64,000 bases of DNA from Hydrogenovibrio sp. SC-1. Lineage in GTDB: Bacteria > Pseudomonadota > Gammaproteobacteria > Thiomicrospirales > Thiomicrospiraceae. The translations under genes and the position numbers were made by a program. This document shows positions 46,544-57,100 of the stretch, piece by piece (position 1 is the first letter of the stretch; every line of letters begins with the position of its first letter). The notes under the pieces were generated by a model. The model saw only the letters and a list, made by a program, of their open reading frames with translations, was not told the origin of the DNA and searched no databases. The stretch is taken from assembly GCF_002848135.1 (NCBI RefSeq), contig NZ_PKGB01000010.1, forward strand, positions 1-64,000. Reading direction: 5' to 3'.

Positions 46544-48667
46544 TTAGGAAGAATATTTCTCGATTAACCAGTTTTGCGCGCTAAAGGGGGCTTCGCCGGG
46601 TTGTGGTTGCTTGGGTAAATAGCTGCCATCCGCCTGAAGGACCCAGGCGCCACGATTATCATCGAGATAAATTGCCAAGCCTTCGGTGTAGATTTGTTGG
46701 AAGTGTTTCTTATTCAGAATTGGGAAACAGGTTTCTACGCGCGAAAAGAGATTGCGGCGCATCCAATCGGCACTGGAGCAAAATAATTCAGGTTCTCCCG
46801 CACTGTTTTCAAAGTAATAAATACGGTGATGCTCCAAGAAACGGCCAATCACACTGATGACTTGAATGTTTTCAGACAAGCCAGGTACCCCTGGGCGTAG
46901 ACTACAGATGCCGCGGATAATTAAGTCAATTTTGACGCCTGCTTGAGAGGCTTCATAGAGGGCGTCAATAATGCCTTGTTCCTGCAAACCATTCATTTTG
47001 GCAATGATCCGTGCCGGTTTACCTTGGCGCGCATTTTCCGCTTCACGGTGGATGCGATCAATCATGCCCGATTGCAAGGTAAAGGGTGATTGTAATAATA
47101 CCAATAGATTATTGGTATCTCCCAAGCTGGTGAGTTGTTGGAAGATTTTGGAGACATCGTGGCCTAATGCGGGATTGGCTGAAAACAAACCGAAGTCGGT
47201 ATAGAAACGAGTGGTGATATGGTGGTAGTTTCCTGTGCCAAGATGGACATATTGACGGAGATGCTCACCTTCACGACGAACCACTAAAATCATTTTAGCG
47301 TGGGTTTTATAACCCACCACGCCATAAACGACATTGACCCCCGCATCCTGCAGGCGGTTAGCTTGTTGAATATTATTGTCTTCATCAAATCGAGCGCGCA
47401 ATTCCACGACGGCGGTCACTTCTTTGCCGTTTTTCGCCGCTTTTTCCAATGCATCAATAATGGCGGATTTTTCGCCAGTTCGATAAAGAGTCATGCGAAT
47501 GGCCAGCACATTGGGGTCGGAAGCGGCCTGCTGTAAAAATTCAATGACCGGACTAAAAGAGTCATAGGGGTGGTGTAATAAAATGTCCTGACGATAAATT
47601 TGATCAAATAGGGTTTGCGGTTGTTTATTGCGGCTAAAGAGTTTTAAGCCTGTTTGTTTGACTTTTGACGTCGGTGATTTCATCGACTTCGCTTTGAAAG
47701 GGGAGAACAGTAAGTCAGAGCGTCTCGCTAAATCCGGTACTGCATTGAGTCGGTGTAAATTGACTGGTCCATTGACCTTGTAGAGTTGATGTTCATCCAT
47801 ATCAAATTGATCGAGCAAATACTCATACATATTTTTGGGACAACGATCCGATACCTCAAGGCGAATGGCGCCGCCATATTGTCGACTGGATAGCTCCCCT
47901 TGTAACGCACTCATAATATCATCCACCTCTTCTTCATCAATAAAGAGGTTGGTGTTACGGGTTAAACGGAACTGGTGACAGCCGGTGACGGTCATGCCAG
48001 GGAAAAGATTTGAAACATTGGAATGTAAGATGGAAGATAAAAACACAAAGTCATTGACCCCATCGGTGGCTTCCGGTGGTAGTTTAATAATGCGCGGTAA
48101 TGACCGCGGCACTTGCACGATGGCCAAACCATTGGTACGTCCAAACGCATCCTTGCCTTCCAATGATACGATAAAGTTCAAACTTTTATTGAGTAAACGC
48201 GGAAAAGGGTGAGACGGGTCGAGCCCCATTGGGCTCATTACCGGCTGTAGCGATTGTATAAAGTAATTGCGTATCCATTCTTTCTGTTGGTCGGTCCAAT
48301 GATTGCGTCTGAGGAAGCGGATTTCTTCTTTTTCCAGTGCAGGGATCAAAATGTTATTTAAAGTATGATATTGCTCATTAACCAAGTCGTGCGCGACTTC
48401 GGACAGCATTTCAATCGCTTCTTGAGGAACCAGTCCATCCGGTTGGGTTCGTGCGGAGGGGTCATTGCGGAGTTCATATAAACTGGCCAACCGAACTTCA
48501 AAAAATTCATCCATATTGGTGCTGGAAATACACAAGAACTTAAGACGCTCCAGTAATGGAATCTCTGGATTATTGGCTTGTGCCAACACTCGGCGGTTAA
48601 ATTCCAATAAGCTTTTTTCTCGGTTGATATAGGGAGGCAAGTTTTCTAAAGACGTTTCAGGTTGCAT
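46544..48667 (-). CDS. ppk: Polyphosphate kinase 1
   Basis: Makes polyphosphate reversibly from ATP at the membrane. 707 residues, PPK1 length: N-terminal YINREKSLLEFNRRVLAQA, head domain with FLRRNHW and SPMGLDPSHPFP, and two phospholipase-D-like catalytic domains. GYKTHAKM holds the His that becomes phosphorylated, HLGTGNYH follows, and a second His lies near IGRFLEHHRIYYF. Upstream partner of ppx, so synthesis and breakdown of polyphosphate are linked. Confidence 0.97.
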   Translation of the reverse strand: MQPETSLENLPPYINREKSLLEFNRRVLAQANNPEIPLLERLKFLCISSTNMDEFFEVRLASLYELRNDPSARTQPDGLVPQEAIEMLSEVAHDLVNEQYHTLNNILIPALEKEEIRFLRRNHWTDQQKEWIRNYFIQSLQPVMSPMGLDPSHPFPRLLNKSLNFIVSLEGKDAFGRTNGLAIVQVPRSLPRIIKLPPEATDGVNDFVFLSSILHSNVSNLFPGMTVTGCHQFRLTRNTNLFIDEEEVDDIMSALQGELSSRQYGGAIRLEVSDRCPKNMYEYLLDQFDMDEHQLYKVNGPVNLHRLNAVPDLARRSDLLFSPFKAKSMKSPTSKVKQTGLKLFSRNKQPQTLFDQIYRQDILLHHPYDSFSPVIEFLQQAASDPNVLAIRMTLYRTGEKSAIIDALEKAAKNGKEVTAVVELRARFDEDNNIQQANRLQDAGVNVVYGVVGYKTHAKMILVVRREGEHLRQYVHLGTGNYHHITTRFYTDFGLFSANPALGHDVSKIFQQLTSLGDTNNLLVLLQSPFTLQSGMIDRIHREAENARQGKPARIIAKMNGLQEQGIIDALYEASQAGVKIDLIIRGICSLRPGVPGLSENIQVISVIGRFLEHHRIYYFENSAGEPELFCSSADWMRRNLFSRVETCFPILNKKHFQQIYTEGLAIYLDDNRGAWVLQADGSYLPKQPQPGEAPFSAQNWLIEKYSS

Positions 48668-48761
48668 AAGGTTCCGTAACTAGGGTAATAATGGTTAATT
48701 TCAATAAGTATAGCGATTTTACATGTCGAAAAAATGAAAAATGTGTGAATTCGTTTTCGAT

Positions 48762-49031
48762 TTATTCAGGGGTCTTTGACGGGGGATGTTGGCAATCGGG
48801 CACTGGGTCAATTCCGCCGGGATTACCAGGGTGACATCGGGCTATGCGCTTAATGGATAGCCAGCCGCCTTTCAGTACACCACACTTTTGAATGGCTTCT
48901 TGGCTGTAATGTGAACAGCTCGGATAGAATCGACAACGAGGCCCGATAAGAGGACTGATAAACAGTTGATAAAAGCGAATCAATCCAAGAAGTAGCCATT
49001 TAAAGGGATTCATTTGTTTTGAGGTATCCAT
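48762..49031 (-). CDS. yidD: Membrane protein insertion efficiency factor YidD
   Basis: 89-residue YidD protein assisting YidC-dependent membrane insertion. Amphipathic N-terminal segment ([18 protein letters not shown]) and the family block [15 protein letters not shown], then [17 protein letters not shown], with the conserved Cys residues. YidD usually sits in the rpmH-rnpA-yidC cluster; here it stands alone downstream of ppk, which is known from other genomes too. Confidence 0.93.
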   Translation of the reverse strand: MDTSKQMNPFKWLLLGLIRFYQLFISPLIGPRCRFYPSCSHYSQEAIQKCGVLKGGWLSIKRIARCHPGNPGGIDPVPDCQHPPSKTPE

Positions 49032-49213
49032 GAATCTAAAATCATAACTTTAACATGAATTCAACGGTGGCGTAAGGGCGAAATGGACGTTCATGTCAGG
49101 TTTGTCTTTGTGTGATTTACCTCCGTAAAGTTAGATGCAATCGCAGTGTAAAGGGGTTAAAATAAAATTTTGAAACGGCGCGTAACCCTCTTATTAAAAC
49201 CAAGGTTGAAATC

Positions 49214-50548
49214 ATGAGTAGTACTCTAATTACCCAAGCAAAAATTGTAAATGAAGGCAAAATTGTCGAAGCAGATCTGTTAATAAATAACGGCCTTATT
49301 GAAAAAATTTCGCCGAAATTGGATGTGCAAGCTGATCGAGTGATTGATGCGAATGGAATGCATCTGCTCCCTGGTTTTATTGATGATCAGGTGCATTTCC
49401 GCGATCCGGGGTTTGCTGAGAAGGGGTCAATCGCCACCGAATCGAAAGCCGCTGTTGCGGGTGGGACGACCAGTTTTATGGATATGCCGAATGTGAAGCC
49501 CGCGACCACCACTCTCGCGAATTTGGAAGCCAAACATCAGTTAGCCGCAGAAACCTCTTGGGCCAACTATTCGTTTTACTTAGGCGCGACCAATGATAAC
49601 CTTGAGGAAATTAAAGCCTTGGATGCGAATCAGGCTTGTGGGGTAAAAATCTTTATGGGCGCTTCGACGGGGAATATGCTGGTAGATCGCGAACAGGCGC
49701 TGACCGATGTGTTTCAACACAGCCCGACTTTAATCACCACACATTGTGAAGATACGCCGATGATCCAAGCGCAAGAAGCGCTTTTTCGACAAAAATATGG
49801 TGAAGCTGTGCCCATGTCGGCACACCCTGAGATTCGCTGCCGAGAGGCCTGTTATAAATCCTCTTCCTTTGCCGTTGAGCTGGCCAAAAAAACCGGCGCT
49901 AATTTGCATGTATTGCACTTAACGACAGCTGAAGAAATGGCCTTATTTGCACCTGGACCAGTGGAAGGCAAACAAATTACTGCGGAGGCCTGTGTTCATC
50001 ATTTATGGTTTAGTGCGGATGACTACGAGCAAAAGGGCACCTTAATTAAATGCAATCCGGCCATTAAATCGGTTGCAGATCGTGACGCTATTCGTCAAGC
50101 TGTGCGCACGGGTCAAATTGATATTATTGCCACCGATCATGCCCCGCACACTTGGGCGGAAAAACAAGGGTCTTATTTTCAAGCACCGGCAGGGCTGCCG
50201 CAAGTACAGCAGTCGTTGACAGCCTTATTGGACTTAGTCAAACAGGGCGTGTTTGATTTGGAAACTATTGTGCAAAAAACAGCCCATAACGTTGCATTGC
50301 GCTATCAAATCGCCAATCGCGGCTTTATTCGTGAAGGCTATGCTGCCGATTTGGTGTTGGTGGATTTGAATCAGTCGCACACGGATCGCAAGCAAGATAA
50401 CTTGTATCAATGTGGTTGGTCTCCTTGGGAAGGACATCAATTTTCATCGAGCGTGATCAGTACTTTTGTTAATGGCGATTTAAAATATCACCAAGGAAAA
50501 TTGGGACACTTTACCCCAGGCCAGCGCTTACAATTTACGCGAGGGTAA
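49214..50548 (+). CDS. pyrC: Dihydroorotase (class I type)
   Basis: Probably closes carbamoyl-aspartate to dihydroorotate in pyrimidine synthesis. Amidohydrolase TIM-barrel of 444 residues: GFIDDQVHFRDPG near residue 61, MPNVKP, CGVKIFMGASTGNML (Lys that may be carboxylated), TTHCED, LHVLHLTTAEE and IIATDHAPHTWAEK. The first His of the usual HxH metal motif is Gln (QVH), a variant I recall from some dihydroorotases, for example in Bacteroidetes. Allantoinase is the main alternative, but MPN and HFRDPG favour dihydroorotase. A CCAGGCCTGG copy lies 26 bases downstream. Confidence 0.87.
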   Translation: MSSTLITQAKIVNEGKIVEADLLINNGLIEKISPKLDVQADRVIDANGMHLLPGFIDDQVHFRDPGFAEKGSIATESKAAVAGGTTSFMDMPNVKPATTTLANLEAKHQLAAETSWANYSFYLGATNDNLEEIKALDANQACGVKIFMGASTGNMLVDREQALTDVFQHSPTLITTHCEDTPMIQAQEALFRQKYGEAVPMSAHPEIRCREACYKSSSFAVELAKKTGANLHVLHLTTAEEMALFAPGPVEGKQITAEACVHHLWFSADDYEQKGTLIKCNPAIKSVADRDAIRQAVRTGQIDIIATDHAPHTWAEKQGSYFQAPAGLPQVQQSLTALLDLVKQGVFDLETIVQKTAHNVALRYQIANRGFIREGYAADLVLVDLNQSHTDRKQDNLYQCGWSPWEGHQFSSSVISTFVNGDLKYHQGKLGHFTPGQRLQFTRG

Positions 50549-50574
50549 CCTGTGTTTTGAGAGCACAAAAATGA

Positions 50575-50584
50575 CCAGGCCTGG
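50575..50584. repeat. CCAGGCCTGG palindrome, copy 11
   Basis: Exact copy in the intergenic region after pyrC, flanked by cacaaaaatga and ttataatg. Confidence 0.9.
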
Positions 50585-50704
50585 TTATAATGAAATCTAT
50601 TCTAAGCTTTTTGGCTGCGGTTTGGGTTGCATCCGCCTTGAAGAGATTGCAAAGATTTACCAACACTTGTAAAGTGATCATATAACACACAAAAGAGGTT
50701 GCAA

Positions 50705-51907
50705 ATGTCAGCAGTGTATATTGGGCGCCAGCCCATCCTGGATCGTAATATGAAACTGTTTGCTTATGAGTTGCAGTTTCACCAAGGATTAAACCCCAAT
50801 CAAAAAACCGTTGAAGCCTCTGCACAGCTATTAGCAAAAACCGAGTCGGAAATCGGTCTACAATCCATTGTCGGCGGGCATGTCGCATTAATTAACCTGC
50901 CTCATGATTTAATGATCCAATCCAATGACTTTGCCAGTTTCGAAGATAAACGTAATTTGGTTTTGGAGATTCCCTCTAATGTTGATAAGGACGTGGACGT
51001 TCTTAAAAAACTGAAAGAACTCAAAAGTCAGGGGGCTTCTATCGCATTAGATAATTTTATTGATGATGACTCCAGTTTGAAGCTGGCCAATATTAGTGAT
51101 TTTGTCAAGATTGATAACGAAACCATGTCTGAAGTCAAAATGAAGTCGATGATTGAAGAGCTTCATGCCAAGGGCAAAAAAGTCATTGCGGAAAAAGTTG
51201 AAACGGAAGAAATCTATCAATACCTAAAGAAACTGGGGTTTGATTATTTTCAGGGCTATTTTTTCACCAATCCCGTTATTATCAATGGCAAAAAGTTAAC
51301 GGGCAATAAGCTGACGCTGTTGCAAGTGTTAGCCAAGATTAATGACCCTAAAACCAGCTTTAAAGAACTCTCCAATATTTTAAGTAAAGATGTGGCGTTG
51401 ACTCACAAATTATTAGTGGCGGTGAATAATCCGGCAGCCATGATTCCAATTGAAGTGGAAACCGTTTCCGATGCTCTCAATTACATGGGTCTAAAGCGAT
51501 TGAAGTTTTGGGTCAATATGATGATGTTGTCCGACTTGAATGATGTACCGAAAGAGCTTTTGACCACGTCCTTAATGCGCGCAAAATTCTGTGAGGCTTT
51601 GGCGATTAAAGCTGGGTTTCAGCGAGAGAAAGACAGTTATTTCTTGGTCGGTCTTTTTTCCAATTTAGGTGCCTTCTTTCGTTCACCGGTTGCCGAAATC
51701 GTTGCTGAAATGCCCTTGTCGGAAGAGATTAAGTTGGCATTGGTTGAACATGAAGGGCCGATGGGAGACGCACTCAAATGCTTAAGCGAATTGGAGTCCA
51801 CCTCACAGGATTTTGCCAAATTAACCTTTGATAAGTTGGATATCAGCGATATCGCCAGTTTATTTATGGAAGCCTCTGCTTGGGCACACCAAGCCAGTAC
51901 TGACTGA
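50705..51907 (+). CDS. Degenerate EAL + HDOD signalling protein (YuxH type)
   Basis: 400 residues. The N-terminal half (1-195) is an EAL-like barrel: VYIGRQPILDRNMKLFAYELQF, shown as RQPILDRNMKLFAYELQF, where the EAL motif reads ELQ, so phosphodiesterase activity is unlikely. VALINLPHDLM, LVLEIPSN and GASIALDNFIDD are remaining barrel strands. The C-terminal half (200-400) is HDOD (FKELSNILSKDVALTHKLL). AGAGG lies seven bases before the ATG at 50705. Probably a c-di-GMP-related scaffold or effector rather than an enzyme. Confidence 0.85.
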   Translation: MSAVYIGRQPILDRNMKLFAYELQFHQGLNPNQKTVEASAQLLAKTESEIGLQSIVGGHVALINLPHDLMIQSNDFASFEDKRNLVLEIPSNVDKDVDVLKKLKELKSQGASIALDNFIDDDSSLKLANISDFVKIDNETMSEVKMKSMIEELHAKGKKVIAEKVETEEIYQYLKKLGFDYFQGYFFTNPVIINGKKLTGNKLTLLQVLAKINDPKTSFKELSNILSKDVALTHKLLVAVNNPAAMIPIEVETVSDALNYMGLKRLKFWVNMMMLSDLNDVPKELLTTSLMRAKFCEALAIKAGFQREKDSYFLVGLFSNLGAFFRSPVAEIVAEMPLSEEIKLALVEHEGPMGDALKCLSELESTSQDFAKLTFDKLDISDIASLFMEASAWAHQASTD

Positions 51908-51975
51908 CCAATATCCCCGATTTATGTGATCTGGGATTTGCACCCTCTGTTCAATCTATTCAAAAGGAAATGACA

Positions 51976-53346
51976 ATGACTATGCAATCCATCAATCCAG
52001 CCACAGGCGAGTTGAATGCCGAGTTTGAAACTTGGGATCAAGACACCTTAGATGAGGTGGTCACGCAAGCCGGTTATGGTTTTGCCGATTGGTCACAATT
52101 AACCCCTTTAGAAGATCGAATAGCATTGTTACGACGCTTAGGCGATGTATTGCTGGATGATCAGGAACCCTTAGCGGAACTGATGACACTGGAGATGGGG
52201 AAACTCTATTCAGAAGCGGTGGCAGAAGTGCAAAAGTGTGCCTCCTTATGCGATTACTATGCGGATCATGCCGCTGAGTTTTTGGCGGATGAACTGATTG
52301 AATCGGATGCGTCCAAGAGTTATTTAGCCTATTTACCGTTGGGCGTGGTGTTAGGGGTAATGCCTTGGAATTATCCGTTTTGGCAGGTGATTCGATTCGC
52401 AGTGCCAACTGTGACTGCTGGTAATATTGCATTATTGAAACATGCGTCTAATGTCCCTCAATGTGCATTGGCCTTGGAAGAAGTGTTTCGCAAGGCCGGT
52501 TATCCTGATGGCGTGTTTTCAGCATTGATGATTGGCTCCGATCAGGTCGCTTCCGTGATTCGACACCCTGCCGTTAAGGCCGTTTCACTCACAGGTAGTG
52601 AGGCGGCGGGTCGCAAAGTGGCGAGCGTTGCTGGAGAACAATTGAAAAAAACCGTTTTGGAACTGGGCGGATCAGATGCGTTTATTGTCTTGGACAGTGC
52701 AGATATGAAAGCTGCGGTCGCGGGGGCGGTTAAAGGACGGTTTTTGAACGCTGGGCAAAGTTGTATCGCGGCTAAACGCTTTATTGTGGATGCGGCTTTA
52801 GTAGAGACGTTTACTGAACAGTTTAAACAGGCCATTGAAAGCGATTTGGTGGTGGGCGACCCAATGGATGCCAATACAACCCTGGCACCGATGGCGCGAC
52901 AAGATTTATTGGATGAATTGCATCAACAGGTCATGAAATCGGTGGAAATGGGTGCAAAAATCGTCACCGGCGGTTATCAACTGGATCGGCCTGGCGCTTA
53001 TTATGCACCGACGATACTGACCAATGTCAGTAGCGGTATGCCGGCTTACGACGAAGAATTTTTCGGTCCAGTCGCGATTATTTTAAAAGCGTCTGAACCC
53101 GCGCATGCACTCGGTTTGGCCAATGGCATTGATTATGGGTTGGGAGGGTCTATTTGGACCAATGATTTAGCAACCGCCGAAACGATGGCGCGAGGCATGG
53201 AGTCAGGAGCTACCTTTATTAACAGTCCGACTTTTTCTGACCCACGCCTGCCATTTGGTGGGGTCAAAAATTCGGGTTATGGCCGAGAGCTATCGGCGCA
53301 AGGCATTCGCGAGTTTACCAATATCAAAACGGTTTGGATTAAATAG
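51976..53346 (+). CDS. NAD(P)-dependent aldehyde dehydrogenase, succinate-semialdehyde type
   Basis: Oxidises an aldehyde to the acid. ALDH fold of about 456 residues with GVMPWNYPFWQ, LTGSEAAGR (cofactor loop), general-base Glu in LELGGSDAF, catalytic Cys in NAGQSCIAAKR and FFGPVAII. Overall similar to short succinate-semialdehyde dehydrogenases (Sad/GabD-like); the real substrate is uncertain. Start at 51976 because AGGA then sits seven bases upstream; ATG 51970 is too close to it. It is the first gene of a tightly packed run of signalling genes, overlapping the next by one base (TAGTG). Confidence 0.88.
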   Translation: MTMQSINPATGELNAEFETWDQDTLDEVVTQAGYGFADWSQLTPLEDRIALLRRLGDVLLDDQEPLAELMTLEMGKLYSEAVAEVQKCASLCDYYADHAAEFLADELIESDASKSYLAYLPLGVVLGVMPWNYPFWQVIRFAVPTVTAGNIALLKHASNVPQCALALEEVFRKAGYPDGVFSALMIGSDQVASVIRHPAVKAVSLTGSEAAGRKVASVAGEQLKKTVLELGGSDAFIVLDSADMKAAVAGAVKGRFLNAGQSCIAAKRFIVDAALVETFTEQFKQAIESDLVVGDPMDANTTLAPMARQDLLDELHQQVMKSVEMGAKIVTGGYQLDRPGAYYAPTILTNVSSGMPAYDEEFFGPVAIILKASEPAHALGLANGIDYGLGGSIWTNDLATAETMARGMESGATFINSPTFSDPRLPFGGVKNSGYGRELSAQGIREFTNIKTVWIK

Positions 53347-54128
53347 TGACCGCACTGGACTTGATTTGGAAAACTCTGGGTGACTTAAAATCGCCAAAGA
53401 TTTTAATTCGATTATTTATTCCTTTTGCCATAGGGCTTGTACTGGTTTCCTTATTGGGTTACGGCCTTTTCGGTTGGCTGTTAGCCAGTGGCTTCGTTAC
53501 CGACAGTGCCATTGTGCAGGACATGAATCAATGGCAACTAGAAGCGGAATCAACCATTGGTGCCATCCCCTTAATTGGTGGCTTATTACTCTGGTTTTTG
53601 GGAATGGTCTTTACGGTCATTGCCGGCTTGATTGGCATTATTTTGGGTAGTTATTTGGTATTGTTGTTTGCGATGATTATCACCGGTTTTATGACCGATT
53701 CATTGGTTAAAGCAGTGCATGATTTGCATTATCCCCATACCGACTACCAAGGGCATGGTTCCTTAAGCGGAATGTTATGGAAAATGACCCTGTTTGGTTT
53801 GGGTATGGTGTTGTTGTTATTGCTAACCTTACCCTTATTATTTATCCCCTTAGTCAATCTCCTTTGGTTTTGGGCGATCGGGTTTATCTTTTTTCGCTAT
53901 GCGTTGGTATTGGATGTTGGCCAGGTTATTTTACCGGAGCCGCTATTTAAACAATTATCGCCTTTTAATCGTTGGACGCCGACGGTTACATTAGCCGCAT
54001 TGTTTTCATTGAGCTTATTGCCGATGATTAGCTTTTTTGTGCCCGTGTTTGGGGTGATTGCCTTAGCACACTATTATTTTGATCAATTATCTTTGTTACC
54101 GGTTTCCAATGAAGAGGACTCGCCTTGA
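53346..54128 (+). CDS. EI24 domain membrane protein
   Basis: 260 residues with four to six membrane helices, of the EI24/CysZ-like superfamily: a hydrophobic hairpin at the N-terminus, ITGFMTDSLVKAVHDLHYP, then LLTLPLLFIPLVN and a paired helix ending ALAHYYFDQL. Some relatives (CysZ) take up sulfate; function here is unknown. Starts with GTG overlapping the ALDH stop and itself overlaps the kinase gene by four bases. Confidence 0.75.
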   Translation: MTALDLIWKTLGDLKSPKILIRLFIPFAIGLVLVSLLGYGLFGWLLASGFVTDSAIVQDMNQWQLEAESTIGAIPLIGGLLLWFLGMVFTVIAGLIGIILGSYLVLLFAMIITGFMTDSLVKAVHDLHYPHTDYQGHGSLSGMLWKMTLFGLGMVLLLLLTLPLLFIPLVNLLWFWAIGFIFFRYALVLDVGQVILPEPLFKQLSPFNRWTPTVTLAALFSLSLLPMISFFVPVFGVIALAHYYFDQLSLLPVSNEEDSP

Positions 54129-57100
54129 TTTTTCCCAGTTTAGTGCAGTTAGCGACCCGTGACGTGGTCACACTGGATGCCTCTCAATCTTTAAAAGAAG
54201 CGGTGCATTTAATGAACGTGCACCATATTCGAGATATCATTGTTACTCAGGGACAAAGTTATTCCATTTTGACGGCGCGCGAGTTGATTGATTTTCAAAT
54301 TCGTCAGGTTTCTCTTGATACGCCCTTGGCCGATTTGCATCTGAATATTGTGCCGCAAATGTTCGAGAATGACAGTGTGATGAAAGCCTTAATGGTGATT
54401 CAAAACCATCCTGATAACCATGTGTGTTTAATTAATGAAGACAAAGACATTATTGGCATTGTCAGTTATTCCGATTTAGCAGCCAGTTTGCAACCAGATC
54501 AGTTGGTGCAATCTCAATCGGTCGGTGACGTGGTGCGTGATAAACCATTTTTGCAGGTTGAGGCATCAGATGATTTGCAAACTGTTTTTCAAAAAATGCA
54601 TCAACTGAATGAAACGGCCGCGATAGTGATGCAGCAGCAAGCGGTGGGCATCATTACCCAAACCAATGTGATTGAATTATTAGACAGTGAACACAATTGG
54701 CAAAAACCCGTGGCCGACTATATGACCGCCCCGCTAATGACTGTGTGTGGCACTGCCAGTGTGCAGTATGCATTAGCGGTGAGCCGAGAGCATCATATAA
54801 AACATATCGTAGTTGAAGAGCAGCAACAGGTGGTTGGTGTGCTCCATCAAAAAGACCTAGTCTCGCTGGTCTATGAAAGCCTACACCAACGCTATGAAAA
54901 TGAAAATAAGCAGCTGAAACAAGAAATGGACTTGTTAAAAGCAGGTCCGTTGGTCAGTGTGATTTGGAGAGTTGCGCCTGGTTGGCCAGTGAAATATGTC
55001 ACGCCAAATTTATCTAAGGTATTGGGTTATCAGGTTTCGGAATGGGTCTCGTCCGGTTTTCGGTTCGGTGACCTCATTCATCCAGATGATGTCTCGCGAA
55101 TCAGCCAGGAAGTTGAAACGCATATTGCCGAAAAAGCGCCCTACTGGGAGCAACGTTATCGGATCTTGTCAAAACAAGGGCAATGGCAGTGGTTTTATGA
55201 TTACAGTCAACCAATTTATGGTGACAATAATCAGGTAAATGAAGTGTTTGGCTATTTATTAGACCAAACGCATTTGATAGAGACTGAACGCGCTTTACAA
55301 CAAAGCGAGCAACAGTATCGAAGTCTATTTGAACTCTATCCCTTGGCGACCGTATTGATTGACCCTGATACCCAATTGCCGGTGCGATTTAACAAACAAG
55401 CCTATCAGCAATTAGGCTATCCGCCTGAAATTTTTGCGCATTTGCGAATTGCTGATTATGAGGTGTTCGAGTCTGAACAGAAAATTAAAGCGCACATGAA
55501 TCAAGCTCAAGAGCATGAGGGAGTCTCATTTGAAACTCAACATCGTCATCGTTCGGGTGCGATCTTAGACGTTAAGGTTACGGCCAAAAGTGTTCAGTTT
55601 GACGATAAGTCGTTCTTCTTGAGCGTCTTTGAAGATATTAGTGCGCTGAAACAATCACAACAGGCGTTAGAAGCATCGCATCAAAAGGAACGACAACTCA
55701 ATGTAGAGAAATCTCAGTTTTTAGCCTATTTAACACATGAGATTCGCACCCCTTTATCGGGCATGATTGGCTTGTGTGATATGGCGAATAATTATTCTGA
55801 TATTGAGTCGTTAAAAGACGCTTCCCGACACGTTTCGAAGGCCGCACAACAACTGATGTCCCTAATGAATGACCTGCTGGATATGTCAAAAATTGAGGCG
55901 AATAAGTTAACCTTGTCGTTACAACCGATTCGATTAGAAACGTTGACTCGCGAAGCCATGACCTTAGTGGAAGGTATCAAGCGTGTGGGGCAGCCTGTTG
56001 AACTCCATTTGCATTATGATCAAACACTCCCCCGTTTACTGAATATCGATCCTCAGCGTTTGCGTCAGGTGTTGATGAATTTAATGAGTAATGCCATTAA
56101 GTTTACCGAACAAGGGCTGGTACAACTCGATATTTGTTTAACTAAGCTGAAAAATGACCAGGCCTGGGTCAAATTTTCCGTGACGGATACCGGTGTGGGG
56201 ATATCCAAAGCCGATTTAGTCAATTTGTTTAAACCCTATCATCGAGTCAAGGCTAGCGAACAGTCTGTTGTCGGTACAGGATTAGGCCTGGCAATTAGTC
56301 AGCAGTTGGTACAGTTAATGGGAGGGGAAGGGGTCTCGGTAAGCAGTGAACAAGGTAAAGGCAGTTGTTTTAGCTTTGAAGTCCCTTTTTCATTGGCCGC
56401 TGATGGTCTTGAGGTGTCGACATCTGATACGGCAGCGATGGCGGATGCTAAGCAGTTGACTGGACAAGTATTGGTGGCAGAAGATGATGCTATTAATCAA
56501 CAGGTGATTCAGCAGCAGTTAATGGCGTTGGGCTTGACGAACGCGGTGTTGGTGAAGAATGGTGCTCAAGCCCTTGAAAAGGCGCAACAGCAATCATTCG
56601 ATTTAGTCTTAATGGATGTGCACATGCCGGTAATGGGCGGCCTTGAAGCCAGTCGCCATTTGTTGAAGTTGTCTCCTGAATTGCCCATTATTGCTTTAAG
56701 CGCGGCCAATACTGAACAAGATCGGCAATTGGCAGAAGACATTGGAATTCAGCATTACTTAGCGAAGCCAGTGGATATTAAAACCCTCTATTCCATGCTA
56801 TCGGTCTATTTAAAAACAACCGATCATCCGATTGAAATGGCTACCTTTGTGGCAGAGAGTGAACAAACAGGGGCAACCAGTCAATCAATAGCAGACGGTG
56901 CAAGCCAATCTGTGTTGATTAATCGTCAAAAAGGACTACAGCAATTAAATGGCAATCAAATCCTTTATACCAAACTACTCAATCAATTCTTAGAACAACT
57001 CAATGGTGACTACATTCAACTGGCAAAAGCTCTAAGTGAAGCAACGAAACATTCAGCCAGTGACGCAGTACTGACCAAATTGCAAGCACAAAATCATGGG

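Noticed and set aside
50586-50591. TATAAT next to palindrome copy 11 as a promoter of the EAL-HDOD gene
   Set aside because: No matching -35 element at usual spacing; the TATAAT can arise from the A/T-rich flank of the palindrome.
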